In this document: in pieces, positions 26,771 through 35,510 of the stretch | How positions within the stretch are numbered: the first letter of the stretch is position 1 | Layout of the letters: each line of letters starts with the position of its first letter | Assembly: GCA_040766985.1 (NCBI GenBank) | Contig: JAXGPL010000011.1 | Coordinates: 31,795-95,794 of the forward strand | From: JAXGPL01 sp040766985 | Lineage (GTDB): Bacteria; Bacillota; Sulfobacillia; JAUYEG01 | Direction: 5' to 3' | DNA: 64,000 bases | Program-made: the position numbers and the translations under genes | Notes under the pieces: model-generated | Told to the model about the DNA's origin: nothing | Databases searched by the model: none | The model's input: only the letters and a program-made list of their open reading frames with translations

Positions 26771-27817
26771 GTGCAGGACGACCGTGAGCTTCACCGGGAA
26801 ATCCATTCGGTTGAGATCAGCAGTGTTGGCGAGGCCCTAAACGTCTTCGGCCGAAACGATCAGAATCTCAAGCTTATTGAGCGCAGTTTCGGCGTCCGGC
26901 TGGTGCCGCGGGGCGACGCCATCAGCATCGAGGGCGCGGACGAGGATATCGCCCGCGCGGGCGATCTGCTCCGGCGGATCATCGACCTGCACCGTGCCGG
27001 GCATTACGTGACGGGGCAGGAGCTGCGCTATGCGATATCGCAGGCCAGGTCGGGCAACGTCGACGTGCTGACAGACCTCTATTCGGACGTCATCATCACC
27101 ACCAGCCGCGGCAAGCAGATCCGCCCCAAGACCATCGGCCAGAAGAACTACGCCCAGGCGATGCGGCGGGATTCCCTGGTTTTTGGAATCGGGCCGGCCG
27201 GCACGGGCAAGACCTATCTGGCGATGGCGATGGCCATCGCGGCGTTTAAGAACAAAGACGTGGCCCGGATCGTGTTGACGCGGCCGGCTGTGGAGGCAGG
27301 CGAGAAGCTCGGGTTTCTACCCGGCGACCTGCAGGACAAGGTCGACCCGTACCTCAGGCCGCTGTACGACGCCCTCTATGACATCATGGGGATCGACGCT
27401 TTCCGACGCAACATGGAGCGCGGCCTGATCGAGGTCGCCCCGCTCGCGTACATGCGCGGGCGAACCCTCGATGATTCGTTCGTCATCCTTGATGAAGCGC
27501 AGATCACGACCCACGAGCAGATGAAGATGTTCCTGACGCGCCTCGGGTTCGGCTCCCGGGCGGTCGTCACCGGCGACGTCACGCAGATCGACCTGCCCAA
27601 AGGCACCGAATCCGGCCTGCTCGAGGCCCGCAGGGTGCTGGCGGACACCGCGGGGATCAGCATCGTCCACCTCACCGACCAAGACGTCGTGCGGCACGAA
27701 CTGGTCCAGCGGATCATCCGCGCCTACGAGAAGTATGAACAGCAGCGCGACGAGCTGATCGGCGCCGCGTCGCCGACGGAAGCCGACCGGGAACGGGAAT
27801 CAAGGGAGGAAAGGTAA
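26771..27817 (+). CDS. phoH: PhoH-like ATPase
   Basis: The 348-residue protein has a KH-like N-terminal segment (NVFGRNDQNLKLIERSFGVR) and the PhoH ATPase domain. The domain has Walker A GPAGTGKTYLAMAMAIAAF, LTRPAVEAGEKLGFLPGDLQ and Walker B DDSFVILDEAQITTHEQMKM. PhoH proteins are RNA-linked ATPases/helicases probably involved in RNA or ribosome metabolism with YbeY, which is encoded two genes on. Start taken as GTG 26771, just before the conserved region; a GTG at about 26736 is possible. Its TAA overlaps the next ATG. Confidence 0.92.
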   Translation: MQDDRELHREIHSVEISSVGEALNVFGRNDQNLKLIERSFGVRLVPRGDAISIEGADEDIARAGDLLRRIIDLHRAGHYVTGQELRYAISQARSGNVDVLTDLYSDVIITTSRGKQIRPKTIGQKNYAQAMRRDSLVFGIGPAGTGKTYLAMAMAIAAFKNKDVARIVLTRPAVEAGEKLGFLPGDLQDKVDPYLRPLYDALYDIMGIDAFRRNMERGLIEVAPLAYMRGRTLDDSFVILDEAQITTHEQMKMFLTRLGFGSRAVVTGDVTQIDLPKGTESGLLEARRVLADTAGISIVHLTDQDVVRHELVQRIIRAYEKYEQQRDELIGAASPTEADRERESREER

Positions 27818-29979
27818 TGGCCACGCCGCAGCCGCAGACCGTCAACGGTGCGCCGCGTCCGGGTGCGCCGCCGCCCCGAGAGCCGCGCCGCGGGGCTCTG
27901 GGCCACTTTTCGCGGCTGATCGTCGGTTTTGTGATCCTGGCGATCCTGGCGGCCATCCTCGTGGTCAACAACATGCCCAAGGGGATTGCGCTGGTGGTTG
28001 GCTCGGTGGCGCCGCAGGATTTCCTGGCTCCGCGCACCGCTGCGGACTCCTATGCCACGGAGCAGGCCCGCGAGCGGGCCGCCGCCACGGTCCCGGACTA
28101 TTACCGGTTTGATGCCACACTTGCCGCGAGCGCGGGAGCAAGGATCGACAAGCTCGCCTCGGACATCAACGCGCTCTTGGGGGACAGTTCGCTTTCGGGG
28201 AGCGCGTTGGAGACTGCCATCGCAGCTCACTTCGCCGGCGACACGGCTTTTGACATAGCCGCCGCCATCGTCGATATGGGAGTGCAAGGTTGGAGCCAGG
28301 TGGCGACCCAGGTCCGCGAAGTGGTGGTCAGCCGGATGGGTGTCGAGGTCGACGATCAAGCCGTATCCGAGGCGCGGAAGTCGGCTGCGACGGAGATCAG
28401 GCGCATGGGCCTCTCCGGCCCGCTTACTGACGCGTTGGTCGCCATCTCCACCAAGGAGATCCAGCCGACCGTCGTCCTCGATGTCGAGGAAACCAACCGC
28501 CGCCGGTCGGCCGCCATGGACGCGGTCGAGCCGGTGATGATCCTGCAAGATCAGATCATCGCCCGCCGGGGCGACGTCCTAGATGGCCATCAAATCAGCC
28601 TTATGCAGGACTTCGGTATGCTGCGGGCGCAGCTTGATCCCATGATCATCGCCGGCAGCCTGCTGCTGGCAGTCATCCTGGTGGCCGGCATGAGCGTATA
28701 CCTATACCTCTATGAGCGTGACACCTTTGACAACGCCTCACGCCTGTTGCTGGTGGCGGTAGTCGTCGCGCTGGTTCTGGTCGCGACGCAGTTGTCGCGC
28801 GGCCTCTCGGGCTACCTCGCGCCGGTCGCCGCCGGCACGATGTTGATCGCTTCACTGCTCGCGCCGCGCCTGGCCCTCTTCGTTGGGCCGATGCTATCGA
28901 TCGCCGTGGGGCTGATCCTGGGCGGCGAGGTCAGGTTTCTGGTGGTGGCCCTGGCGGGCGGCCTGATCGGCGTCTTCAGCCTGACCTTGGTCGGCCAACG
29001 CTCGGACCTGACGCGGGCGGGGCTCTTGGTGGGTTTCGGCAATGTCGTTGTGGTGCTCGCCTTTGCGCTGATCCGCGGTGAGCCGTTGTCCACACTCGGC
29101 GCATGGCGGGACATGGGCTTCGCGTTCGTCAACGGCATCATCTCCGCGGTCCTGACAATAGGCACGCTGCCGTTCTTCGAGTCGACGTTCGGCATCCTCA
29201 CGGCGGTGCGGCTGCTCGAACTCGCCAACCCCAACCAACCGCTGTTGCGGCGGCTCCTGGTCGAGGCGCCGGGCACCTACCACCACAGCATCGTCGTCGG
29301 AAACCTGGCCGAAGCCGCTGCCGACGTGGTCGGCGCGAACCCGCTGCTAGCCAGGGTCGGTGCCTACTACCACGACATCGGCAAGGTGGTGCGCCCCTAC
29401 TTCTTCATTGAGAACCAGATCGGCCAGGAAAACCCCCACGACAAGATATCGCCGAGCCTCAGCGCGTTGATCATTACATCGCACGTCAAGGACGGCGTCA
29501 CCCTGGCCGAGGAAGCCCATCTTCCGCCGCGGATCGTCAACTTCATCCGGAGCCACCACGGTCGTACGCTGGTTTCGTTCTTCTACCGGCGGGCGGCTGA
29601 GGACGGCAAAACCGAGCAGCTTGACGAAGAGGATTACCGCTATGACGGGCCGCTGCCGCAGACGCCCGAAGAAGCCATCGTTATGCTGGCCGACGCCGTC
29701 GAGGCTGCGGTACGCGCCATGCCGGAGCCGACGCCGCCCCGGATCGAGGCCCTCGTCAAGCAGCTGATCCGCGAGCGTCTGGTCGACGGGCAATTGGCCA
29801 AGTGCGACCTGACTCTGCGCGACCTGGACCGCATCGGCGAAACCTTTCTCCGGGTCCTGATGGGCATCTTCCATGCCCGCATTGAATACCCGCAGAACAA
29901 GGATGATCTGATCCGCCAGATCCACGAGAGCGGCATCGATGAGGATTCCCCAAAGCCGCCCGAACCCGAGGTGGAGTAG
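27817..29979 (+). CDS. 7TM-HD family cyclic-di-AMP phosphodiesterase (PgpH-like)
   Basis: The 720-residue membrane protein has an N-terminal helix (LIVGFVILAILAAILVVNNM) and a ~250-residue extracellular 7TMR-HDED domain. Seven membrane helices follow, and then a cytosolic HD domain. The metal site is clear: PGTYHHSIVVGNLAEAAADV, GAYYHDIGKVVRPYFFIENQ, ALIITSHVKDGVTLAEE and FIRSHHGRTLVSFFYRRA. Homologues degrade cyclic-di-AMP to pApA. Overlapping start/stop with phoH and ybeY places it in one operon with them. Confidence 0.92.
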   Translation: MATPQPQTVNGAPRPGAPPPREPRRGALGHFSRLIVGFVILAILAAILVVNNMPKGIALVVGSVAPQDFLAPRTAADSYATEQARERAAATVPDYYRFDATLAASAGARIDKLASDINALLGDSSLSGSALETAIAAHFAGDTAFDIAAAIVDMGVQGWSQVATQVREVVVSRMGVEVDDQAVSEARKSAATEIRRMGLSGPLTDALVAISTKEIQPTVVLDVEETNRRRSAAMDAVEPVMILQDQIIARRGDVLDGHQISLMQDFGMLRAQLDPMIIAGSLLLAVILVAGMSVYLYLYERDTFDNASRLLLVAVVVALVLVATQLSRGLSGYLAPVAAGTMLIASLLAPRLALFVGPMLSIAVGLILGGEVRFLVVALAGGLIGVFSLTLVGQRSDLTRAGLLVGFGNVVVVLAFALIRGEPLSTLGAWRDMGFAFVNGIISAVLTIGTLPFFESTFGILTAVRLLELANPNQPLLRRLLVEAPGTYHHSIVVGNLAEAAADVVGANPLLARVGAYYHDIGKVVRPYFFIENQIGQENPHDKISPSLSALIITSHVKDGVTLAEEAHLPPRIVNFIRSHHGRTLVSFFYRRAAEDGKTEQLDEEDYRYDGPLPQTPEEAIVMLADAVEAAVRAMPEPTPPRIEALVKQLIRERLVDGQLAKCDLTLRDLDRIGETFLRVLMGIFHARIEYPQNKDDLIRQIHESGIDEDSPKPPEPEVE

Positions 29980-30476
29980 TGGCGGCGTTGCTGATGATCA
30001 CCAACGAGACGGGCACGGCCATCGACGGGAAGACCGAGGCCTTGCTGGAAGCCGTTGCGCGCGCCGCAGTCACCGCCGGCGGCGGCGGCCGCCCCGAGCG
30101 ATGGCGTGTCGATCTGACGCTGGTTTGCGATGAACGGTTGCGCGAACTAAGTCGCGAGTACCTTGGTGCGGATCACTACACCGACGTAATGTCCTTTTCG
30201 CAGTTGGAGGACGGCAAGGCGGATGCCGAGCCGCCCGTCCGCGGCGGGCCGAGGGTCCGGCTGTTGGGGGATGTCGTGGTTTCAGTGGATCGTGCCGCCG
30301 AACAGGCGGCCGCACACGGTCACGGGCTGCCGGCGGAGCTTGCCCTGCTGGTGGTGCATGGGGTGCTTCACTTGCTGGGTCACGGCGACGAGACCCCGGA
30401 TGATGCCGCCGAAATGCGCCGTCTGGAGAACACTGCCATGGCTGCGGCCGGCGTCGCCGTCCGAGGGCCCGGCTAG
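29979..30476 (+). CDS. ybeY: Endoribonuclease / rRNA maturation factor YbeY
   Basis: YbeY takes part in 16S rRNA 3'-end maturation and ribosome quality control. The 165-residue protein has YLGADHYTDVMSFSQLED and the metal motif region LVVHGVLHLLGHGDETPDDA. The canonical motif is HGxLHLxGxDH; here the DH pair is replaced by G-D, so the third metal ligand would have to be Asp rather than His. GTG start overlapping the stop of the phosphodiesterase gene. The gene is followed by a DUF502 gene instead of dgkA. Confidence 0.88.
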   Translation: MAALLMITNETGTAIDGKTEALLEAVARAAVTAGGGGRPERWRVDLTLVCDERLRELSREYLGADHYTDVMSFSQLEDGKADAEPPVRGGPRVRLLGDVVVSVDRAAEQAAAHGHGLPAELALLVVHGVLHLLGHGDETPDDAAEMRRLENTAMAAAGVAVRGPG

Positions 30477-30518
30477 CCGCCCGGCCCAGACCGGACTTCG
30501 CCGAATAGGGGATCGAGA

Positions 30519-31232
30519 GTGCTCAAACGTCTTCGCAACTACCTCATCACCGGCGCCGTCGTCCTTGTTCCGGTGGTCCTGACTTGGTACGTGCTGCTTT
30601 CTCTGTTCCGTTTCCTCGACGGGATGACAGCGCGGTGGGTCGTGGTCTTTCTGGGCCGGCCCGTGCCGGGCCTCGGGATGCTGGTGACGATCGGAATCGT
30701 CCTGATCACCGGTATCCTGACGCGCAGCTTCCTCGGCCGCGAGTTGATCCTGCTCGGCCAATCGATCCTGCAGGGTACCCCCATCGTTCGGAGCGTGTAC
30801 AACACAATCCGGCAAATCGTCGACGCCTTCGCGGTCACGGACCAGACTGCGTTCAAGCGGGTCTGCCTGATCGAATACCCCCGCAAAGGGGCCTACTCGA
30901 TCGCCTTCGTCACATCGACCTCCGGGCCCGCGCCGGCGGCGCCCGGCGCCGAGGACGCTCAGGACCTGGTGTCCGTGTTCCTGCCGACCACACCTAATCC
31001 AACCTCGGGTTTTCTGCTCTACCTGCCGCGTACCGACATTACGCCCCTCGACATGTCCGTAGAAGAGGGTCTTAAGCTGGTTATTTCGGGTGGCGTGATC
31101 ACGCCTGCGGCCGGCGCACATGCAGGGGTGCAGGCGGCCATGCGCGGGAGGGCGGAAGCGCGGGGGGAGACGCCGCGGGAGACCGCCGCGGCACAGCGCC
31201 GGACGCGCAACCAGCCGCGCAGGCGCCGCTAG
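30519..31232 (+). CDS. DUF502 family membrane protein
   Basis: The 237-residue protein has two N-terminal membrane helices (YLITGAVVLVPVVLTWYVLL, MLVTIGIVLITGILTRSF). The DUF502 core follows: GQSILQGTPIVRSVYNTIRQ, AFKRVCLIEYPRKGAYSIAF, VFLPTTPNPTSGFLLYLPRT and MSVEEGLKLVISGGVITP. Function unknown. The C-terminus is a basic Arg-rich tail. GTG start. Confidence 0.88.
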   Translation: MLKRLRNYLITGAVVLVPVVLTWYVLLSLFRFLDGMTARWVVVFLGRPVPGLGMLVTIGIVLITGILTRSFLGRELILLGQSILQGTPIVRSVYNTIRQIVDAFAVTDQTAFKRVCLIEYPRKGAYSIAFVTSTSGPAPAAPGAEDAQDLVSVFLPTTPNPTSGFLLYLPRTDITPLDMSVEEGLKLVISGGVITPAAGAHAGVQAAMRGRAEARGETPRETAAAQRRTRNQPRRRR

Positions 31233-31332
31233 AGCCCGGCGTTCCCCGCCGGTCGAAACTCCCTGCTGCAATTACCGCAGGGCAGGACCATCCGCCCTTG
31301 TGCTGAATAGCAGGTCCTGGAGGGATTGCCAT

Positions 31333-32511
31333 TTGTCCTGGTCACTGCTGCGCGCGTTGAAGTTGCCGTCGGCAAGGTTGCCGTCGGCAAGGTTGCGGTC
31401 ATCAAGGTTGAGGTCAGCGGGGTTGATGCCGGCGAGGCGGCTTTTGCTGCTGCTCATCGCGGCCTGCTTGCTGCCGTTGGCGGGCGGCTGTGACGAGCCG
31501 GTTTCCGAGAACGATCCGCCGCCCCCCCCGCCGCCCGTCAACTGCCCGTTTTGCGGCGAAGAGCTTCCGGCCGGCACGGACCTCAGGCACCGCCCCCTGA
31601 TGGTCATGATCGACAACCATCCCGCGGCGCGCCCGCAGACGGGGCTCACGCATGCCTGTATGGTGTTCGAAGTGCTTGCCGAGGGTGGAATCACGCGGAT
31701 CGTGCCGGTTTTCGTTCACGGCCTGCCGGAACGGGTGGGGCCGGTGCGTAGCGCGAGGCACTACTTCCTGGACCTTGCCGTCGGGCTGGATGCCTTGTAT
31801 ACGCACGCCGGCCAGAGCCCTCAGGCGATCGTCGACCTTGTCAAGCTGCGCGTGGCGGACCTCAACGAGTTTGAGTTGGAGCAGGCATTCTGGCGGGATT
31901 CGGTGCGGAAGTCGCCACACAACCTCTACACCTCGATCCCCCTGCTGCGCAGCGCGGCGGCGAGCAGGAAGGGCTACCGGGTGACGCGCGAGGAGACCGG
32001 GAGCCGTTGGCCGTACCGATGCGGTGTGGCAGGCGAGCAGTGGGAGGGCGAGGCGGGGACAGGTTTCGAGGTAACGTGGCCATATAGCTCCGGGCGCAAC
32101 GTGGTGAGCTTTGAGTGGCACGCCCCGGCTGCTCCGGCCGGCGAAGGGACGGATTCCGGCTCAGGCAGCGACCCCGGCTACTACGAGCGAAGCGTCAACG
32201 GCCAGCCGCATATCGATGAGGAAACCGGCGAACCACTTCGCGCGACGAACGTTATCGTCGCTTACGCGAAGTTCTGGCGCATCGCTGGGGACACTGAAGG
32301 ACGGTTGGACGCCGATTTGACCGGGACGGGCAGGGCCGTTGCGTACAGCAGCGGGCGGGCGCTCGAGGTGACATGGCGCAAGGCCGGCCGGCAGTCGCCT
32401 CTGGTGTTCGTCGACGCCGCGGGCGAGTTGCTTTGGCTCCCGGCCGGCCAGACCTGGATCCTGATCGTGCCCAGAGAAACGCAAGTCAAGGAGCTTGAGC
32501 CGGCCGGCTAA
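31333..32511 (+). CDS. DUF3048 domain lipoprotein (YerB-like)
   Basis: A secreted lipoprotein: hydrophobic signal LLLLLIAACLLPLAGGC with a lipobox cysteine, a Pro-rich linker, CPFCGEELPAG, and the DUF3048 core (RPLMVMIDNHPAARPQTGLT, VPVFVHGLPERVGPVRSARH, LDALYTHAGQSPQAIVDLVK). YerB-type proteins are exported and of unknown role. Two starts are possible. TTG 31333 has a strong GGAGGG (31319-31324) and gives an N-terminal extension encoded by 15-bp repeats; ATG 31426 gives a standard signal peptide but has a weak ribosome site. Confidence 0.85.
   Translation: MSWSLLRALKLPSARLPSARLRSSRLRSAGLMPARRLLLLLIAACLLPLAGGCDEPVSENDPPPPPPPVNCPFCGEELPAGTDLRHRPLMVMIDNHPAARPQTGLTHACMVFEVLAEGGITRIVPVFVHGLPERVGPVRSARHYFLDLAVGLDALYTHAGQSPQAIVDLVKLRVADLNEFELEQAFWRDSVRKSPHNLYTSIPLLRSAAASRKGYRVTREETGSRWPYRCGVAGEQWEGEAGTGFEVTWPYSSGRNVVSFEWHAPAAPAGEGTDSGSGSDPGYYERSVNGQPHIDEETGEPLRATNVIVAYAKFWRIAGDTEGRLDADLTGTGRAVAYSSGRALEVTWRKAGRQSPLVFVDAAGELLWLPAGQTWILIVPRETQVKELEPAG
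31362..31436 (+). repeat. Five 15-bp tandem repeats at the 5' end of the DUF3048 gene
   Basis: Five consecutive 15-bp units start at 31362, 31377, 31392, 31407 and 31422. The first two are identical (GTTGCCGTCGGCAAG); the others diverge progressively. In the lipoprotein frame they read LPSAR, LPSAR, LRSSR, LRSAG, LMPAR. Being a multiple of three, changes in copy number would keep the frame. Confidence 0.85.
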
Positions 32512-32534
32512 CGCCGCGCGAAGGGCGGAGGAAG

Positions 32535-32951
32535 ATGGAGGAGTTGGCGGATCCCAGAGGGCTCGTTCAGAGCGCAACGCATGCCCGGGGGCTGGCGTAC
32601 TGTCCTTATTCGGGATTTGCCGTCGGCGCCGCGGTGTTGACGGGGCAAGGGCGGGTGTTCACCGGCTGCAACATCGAGAACGCCGCCTACTCCAACACAG
32701 TCTGCGCGGAGCGGGTCGCGCTGTACAAAGCCGTGAGCGAGGGGTGCACCGATATCGTGGCAGTCGCCGTTGTTGCCGAGGGGCCGGCCGGGCCGCGGCC
32801 GTGCGGTTCGTGTCTTCAGGTCCTGGCCGAGCTCGCGCCCCGGGCGGAAATCTTCCTCGCCACTCCGGACGGCTGCTTGGAACGCACGACCCTGCCGGAG
32901 TTGTTGCCGCAGCCGTTCAGATATCGGGCCCGGAACGAGGGCCCGCGATGA
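32535..32951 (+). CDS. cdd: Cytidine deaminase
   Basis: Cdd deaminates cytidine and deoxycytidine for pyrimidine salvage. The 138-residue protein has YCPYSGFAVGAAVLTGQGRV, the zinc motif TVCAERVALYKAV (C-A-E) and PRPCGSCLQVLAELAP (P-C-x2-C). ATG after AGGGCGGAGGAAG. It overlaps era by 4 bp (ATGA), as in many Firmicutes. Confidence 0.93.
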   Translation: MEELADPRGLVQSATHARGLAYCPYSGFAVGAAVLTGQGRVFTGCNIENAAYSNTVCAERVALYKAVSEGCTDIVAVAVVAEGPAGPRPCGSCLQVLAELAPRAEIFLATPDGCLERTTLPELLPQPFRYRARNEGPR

Positions 32952-33865
32952 GCGGCCAGTCCGCCCCGCCCGGCGGCGCCTCCGGCTTCCGCAGCGGATT
33001 CGCGGTTCTGCTGGGGAGGCCCAACGTCGGTAAGTCCACCCTGACCAACGCCCTCGTCGGCCGCAAGATCGCAATCGTGGCCGATAAGCCCCAGACCACC
33101 CGCAACCGGATCCTCGGCGTCGTGCCGGGGCCAGGATACCAACTGGTCATCGTCGACACCCCGGGTATCCACCGCCCACACCACCTGCTCGGCGAGAGCA
33201 TGGTCGAAACAGCGGTCGACGCGCTCGAGGCAACCGAGGCCATCCTGATGGTCGTGGAGGCCAACGAGCCGCCCGGGCCCGGCGACCGGTACGTCGCGTC
33301 TTACCTCGGCAGGACCAGCACTCCGGCGTTTTGTGTCGTCAACAAGATGGACCTGGTCGGGGCGGAGGGTCTGGCCGGCGCGATGGATGCATATGCGCGG
33401 CTGGCGCGGTTCAGGGCGGTGATCGCGGTTTCCGGGCTGACGGGGGACGGCATTGAGCGGCTGCGTGAGACCGTTGCAGAGGTCCTGCCGCCGGGGCCCA
33501 TGTACTTTCCGGAGGGAACGGTGACCGACCAGCCGGAGCGGTTTGTGGTCGCCGAAACCGTCCGCGAGAAGCTGATCGCCCTGACCGAAGAGGAAGTCCC
33601 ACATTCGATTGCCGTCGAAGTCCAGGAGATGCTTCGGCGGGACAACGGGATGCTGTTCATCCGGTGCCAGATCTACGTCGAGCGGGCGAGCCAGCGCGGC
33701 ATTGTCCTCGGCGCGGGCGGCAGCAAACTCAAGGAAGCAGGCCGCCTGGCCCGGGAAGAACTTGAGCGGCTGTTCTCCGACCGCATTTACCTTGAGCTGT
33801 GGGTCAAGGTCAAACCAGATTGGCGAAACCGGCAAAGAGACTTGCGTGAACTCGGCTATCGGTGA
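32948..33865 (+). CDS. era: GTPase Era
   Basis: Era is a GTPase that binds the 3' end of 16S rRNA during small-subunit assembly. The 305-residue protein has all G motifs: GRPNVGKSTL, KPQTTRNRILG, VDTPGI and NKMD. A C-terminal KH domain follows (ERASQRGIVLGAGGSKLKEA, RIYLELWVKVKPDWRNRQRD). The start ATG 32948 overlaps the cdd stop; the open frame upstream of it is only a shadow of cdd. Confidence 0.95.
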   Translation: MSGQSAPPGGASGFRSGFAVLLGRPNVGKSTLTNALVGRKIAIVADKPQTTRNRILGVVPGPGYQLVIVDTPGIHRPHHLLGESMVETAVDALEATEAILMVVEANEPPGPGDRYVASYLGRTSTPAFCVVNKMDLVGAEGLAGAMDAYARLARFRAVIAVSGLTGDGIERLRETVAEVLPPGPMYFPEGTVTDQPERFVVAETVREKLIALTEEEVPHSIAVEVQEMLRRDNGMLFIRCQIYVERASQRGIVLGAGGSKLKEAGRLAREELERLFSDRIYLELWVKVKPDWRNRQRDLRELGYR

Positions 33866-33925
33866 AACAACCCGCCTCTTCGAGTGGTATAATGGCTCGG
33901 ACTGAAATCCACCCCTTCTTTTCCG

Positions 33926-34055
33926 GGAGGTGAGACACTGGAATCCCAGAGTACCGACGGCCTCGATTGCCTAACGTACCGGGCGTCAGGCCTGGAGATG
34001 CGGCTAATCAGCTTGGTGCAACAATAACAGGGCAGGGTTTCGTGTTCTGACCTCC
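33926..34055 (+). promoter_or_regulatory. Structured leader RNA upstream of mgtE (possible ion-sensing riboswitch)
   Basis: The 257-bp gap before mgtE holds a foldable element. GGAGGT-g-AGA-CAC (33926-33938) can pair with GTG-t-TCT-g-ACCTCC (34042-34055), closing a ~100-base multibranched region. Inside it are the hairpin CTGG-aatc-CCAG (33938-33949) and complementary GGCCT/AGGCC segments. Position and size fit a Mg2+-responsive leader, but I cannot match the M-box consensus with confidence, so the class is open. Confidence 0.4.
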
Positions 34056-34122
34056 TGCGCGTTGGTTCTTCAGTAGCGCGGCCAAGACACGGCTGCCTGC
34101 CCGAGCGAACAGGCGAGGTCTC

Positions 34123-35486
34123 GTGGACCGCGAACTGCTTAAGCTCGTCACTGACATCCAGGAGCTCTTGGCCCTGGATGATGCCAAGGCCCAAAAGCCT
34201 ATCTCGACAAACTCCACCCGTCCGACCTCGCCGAGGTCATCGAGGAACTGCCGCCGGACGACGGCGCGCGCCTTCTGGCCCTCACCGACGAGGAGGACGC
34301 GGCCGAGGCGCTCGACGAGATGGACGGGCAGACCCAGCGTGAGGTTATCGCCGAGCTGGAGTCCCCCGAGATCGCCGGGATCCTCGAGCAAATGGCGGAC
34401 GACGATTTGGCCGACCTCATGGCCGAGCTGGGCACCGAAGAGGCCGAGCGGGTACTCGGCATGCTGGACAAGGAAGACGCGGCCGATGTAAAGCAACTCC
34501 TCGGCTACCCGGAGGATACCGCCGGCGGTATCATGACCACGGATTTCTTCTGGGTCCCGGAGATGTACACCGCGGCCAAGGCCATCGACCACCTCCGCCA
34601 CCAGGCGCGCGAGGTTGAGACCGTCAACTACATCTATGTGCTGGGACCGGCCGGCAGGCTGCGCGGGGTGCTCAGCCTGCGCGAACTGCTGGTTTCCGAT
34701 CCCAGCGTTCCGGTCCGCGATGTAATGGAGAGGGAACTGGTCACCGTGGCCGTGACCGAAGACCAGGAGGAAGTCGCCCGCGCCGCAATGCACTACGACC
34801 TGCTGGCTGTGCCGGTGATCGGTGACGACGGCAGGATGCTCGGCATTGTCACTATCGACGACATCATCGATGTCCTAGACGAAGAGGCCGCCGAGGACAT
34901 GCACGGTGTGGCTCACGGCGGCAAGGTGTTGGAGGAGGCTGAAGCAGCCAGGCACGGCGTGTGGGCGCGCGTACGGCTGCGCCTGCCCTGGCTGATCTTG
35001 TTGATGTTCGGCGATTTTCTCTCAGCCAACGTCATCAGCAGATTCGAGGGCGTCCTCTCGACTTTCGTCGCCCTTGCCTTCTTTATCCCGGTCCTGATGG
35101 ACATGGGCGGCAACGTCGGGACGCAGTCGCTCGCCATGACGGTGCGCGGCCTTGCGACGGGCGAGATCGACCGGAGCGACCTGCCGCGCCTGCTGTGGCG
35201 GGAGAGCGGAATAGGCATCACGCTCGGCATCGTGTGCGGCACCTTGATCGGCCTCGTCGCAATGGTCTGGCAGGGCACTCCGGTCCTGGGTATCGTAGTC
35301 GGCTCGGCCATGGCCGTCACAATGGGCCTGGCCGCGATCCTTGGTACAGTTGTGCCGATGATCTTCGACCGCCTTGGAGTCGACTCGGCGGTGGCGTCGA
35401 GCCCGTTTATCACTTCGTCTGTCGACGTATTCGGCCTTCTTACCTACTTCGCAGTCGCGACGAGGGTGCTCCACCTTCTGACGTAG
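34123..35486 (+). CDS. mgtE: Magnesium transporter MgtE (one frame break)
   Basis: MgtE is a Mg2+ channel gated by cytosolic Mg2+. The start (GTG 34123, LKLVTDIQELLALDDAKAQ) is in one frame and the rest in another. One extra A in the AAAA at 34193-34196 joins them as KAYLDKLHPSDLAEVIEELP. Next come the superhelical N domain, two CBS domains (GYPEDTAGGIMTTDFFWVPE; VPVRDVMERELVTVAVTEDQ) and the membrane domain (FFIPVLMDMGGNVGTQSLAM and GSAMAVTMGLAAILGTVVPM). The longest intact frame begins at 34320 and would lack part of the N domain. Confidence 0.87.
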
Positions 35487-35510
35487 CTGCGCCAAAGAGG
35501 AGCTGCTGCA

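Noticed and set aside
31120..31332. Upstream extension of the DUF3048 lipoprotein into the DUF502 gene
   Set aside because: The frame is open only because of high GC content and overlaps the end of DUF502; a signal peptide lies far downstream.
32495..32947. A 150-residue N-terminal extension of Era
   Set aside because: It is the out-of-frame shadow of cdd. Era starts at the ATG at 32948, which overlaps the cdd stop.
33926..34055. Assignment of the mgtE leader to the M-box class
   Set aside because: Position and overall fold fit, but the conserved M-box core sequences could not be aligned; left as an unclassified structured leader.
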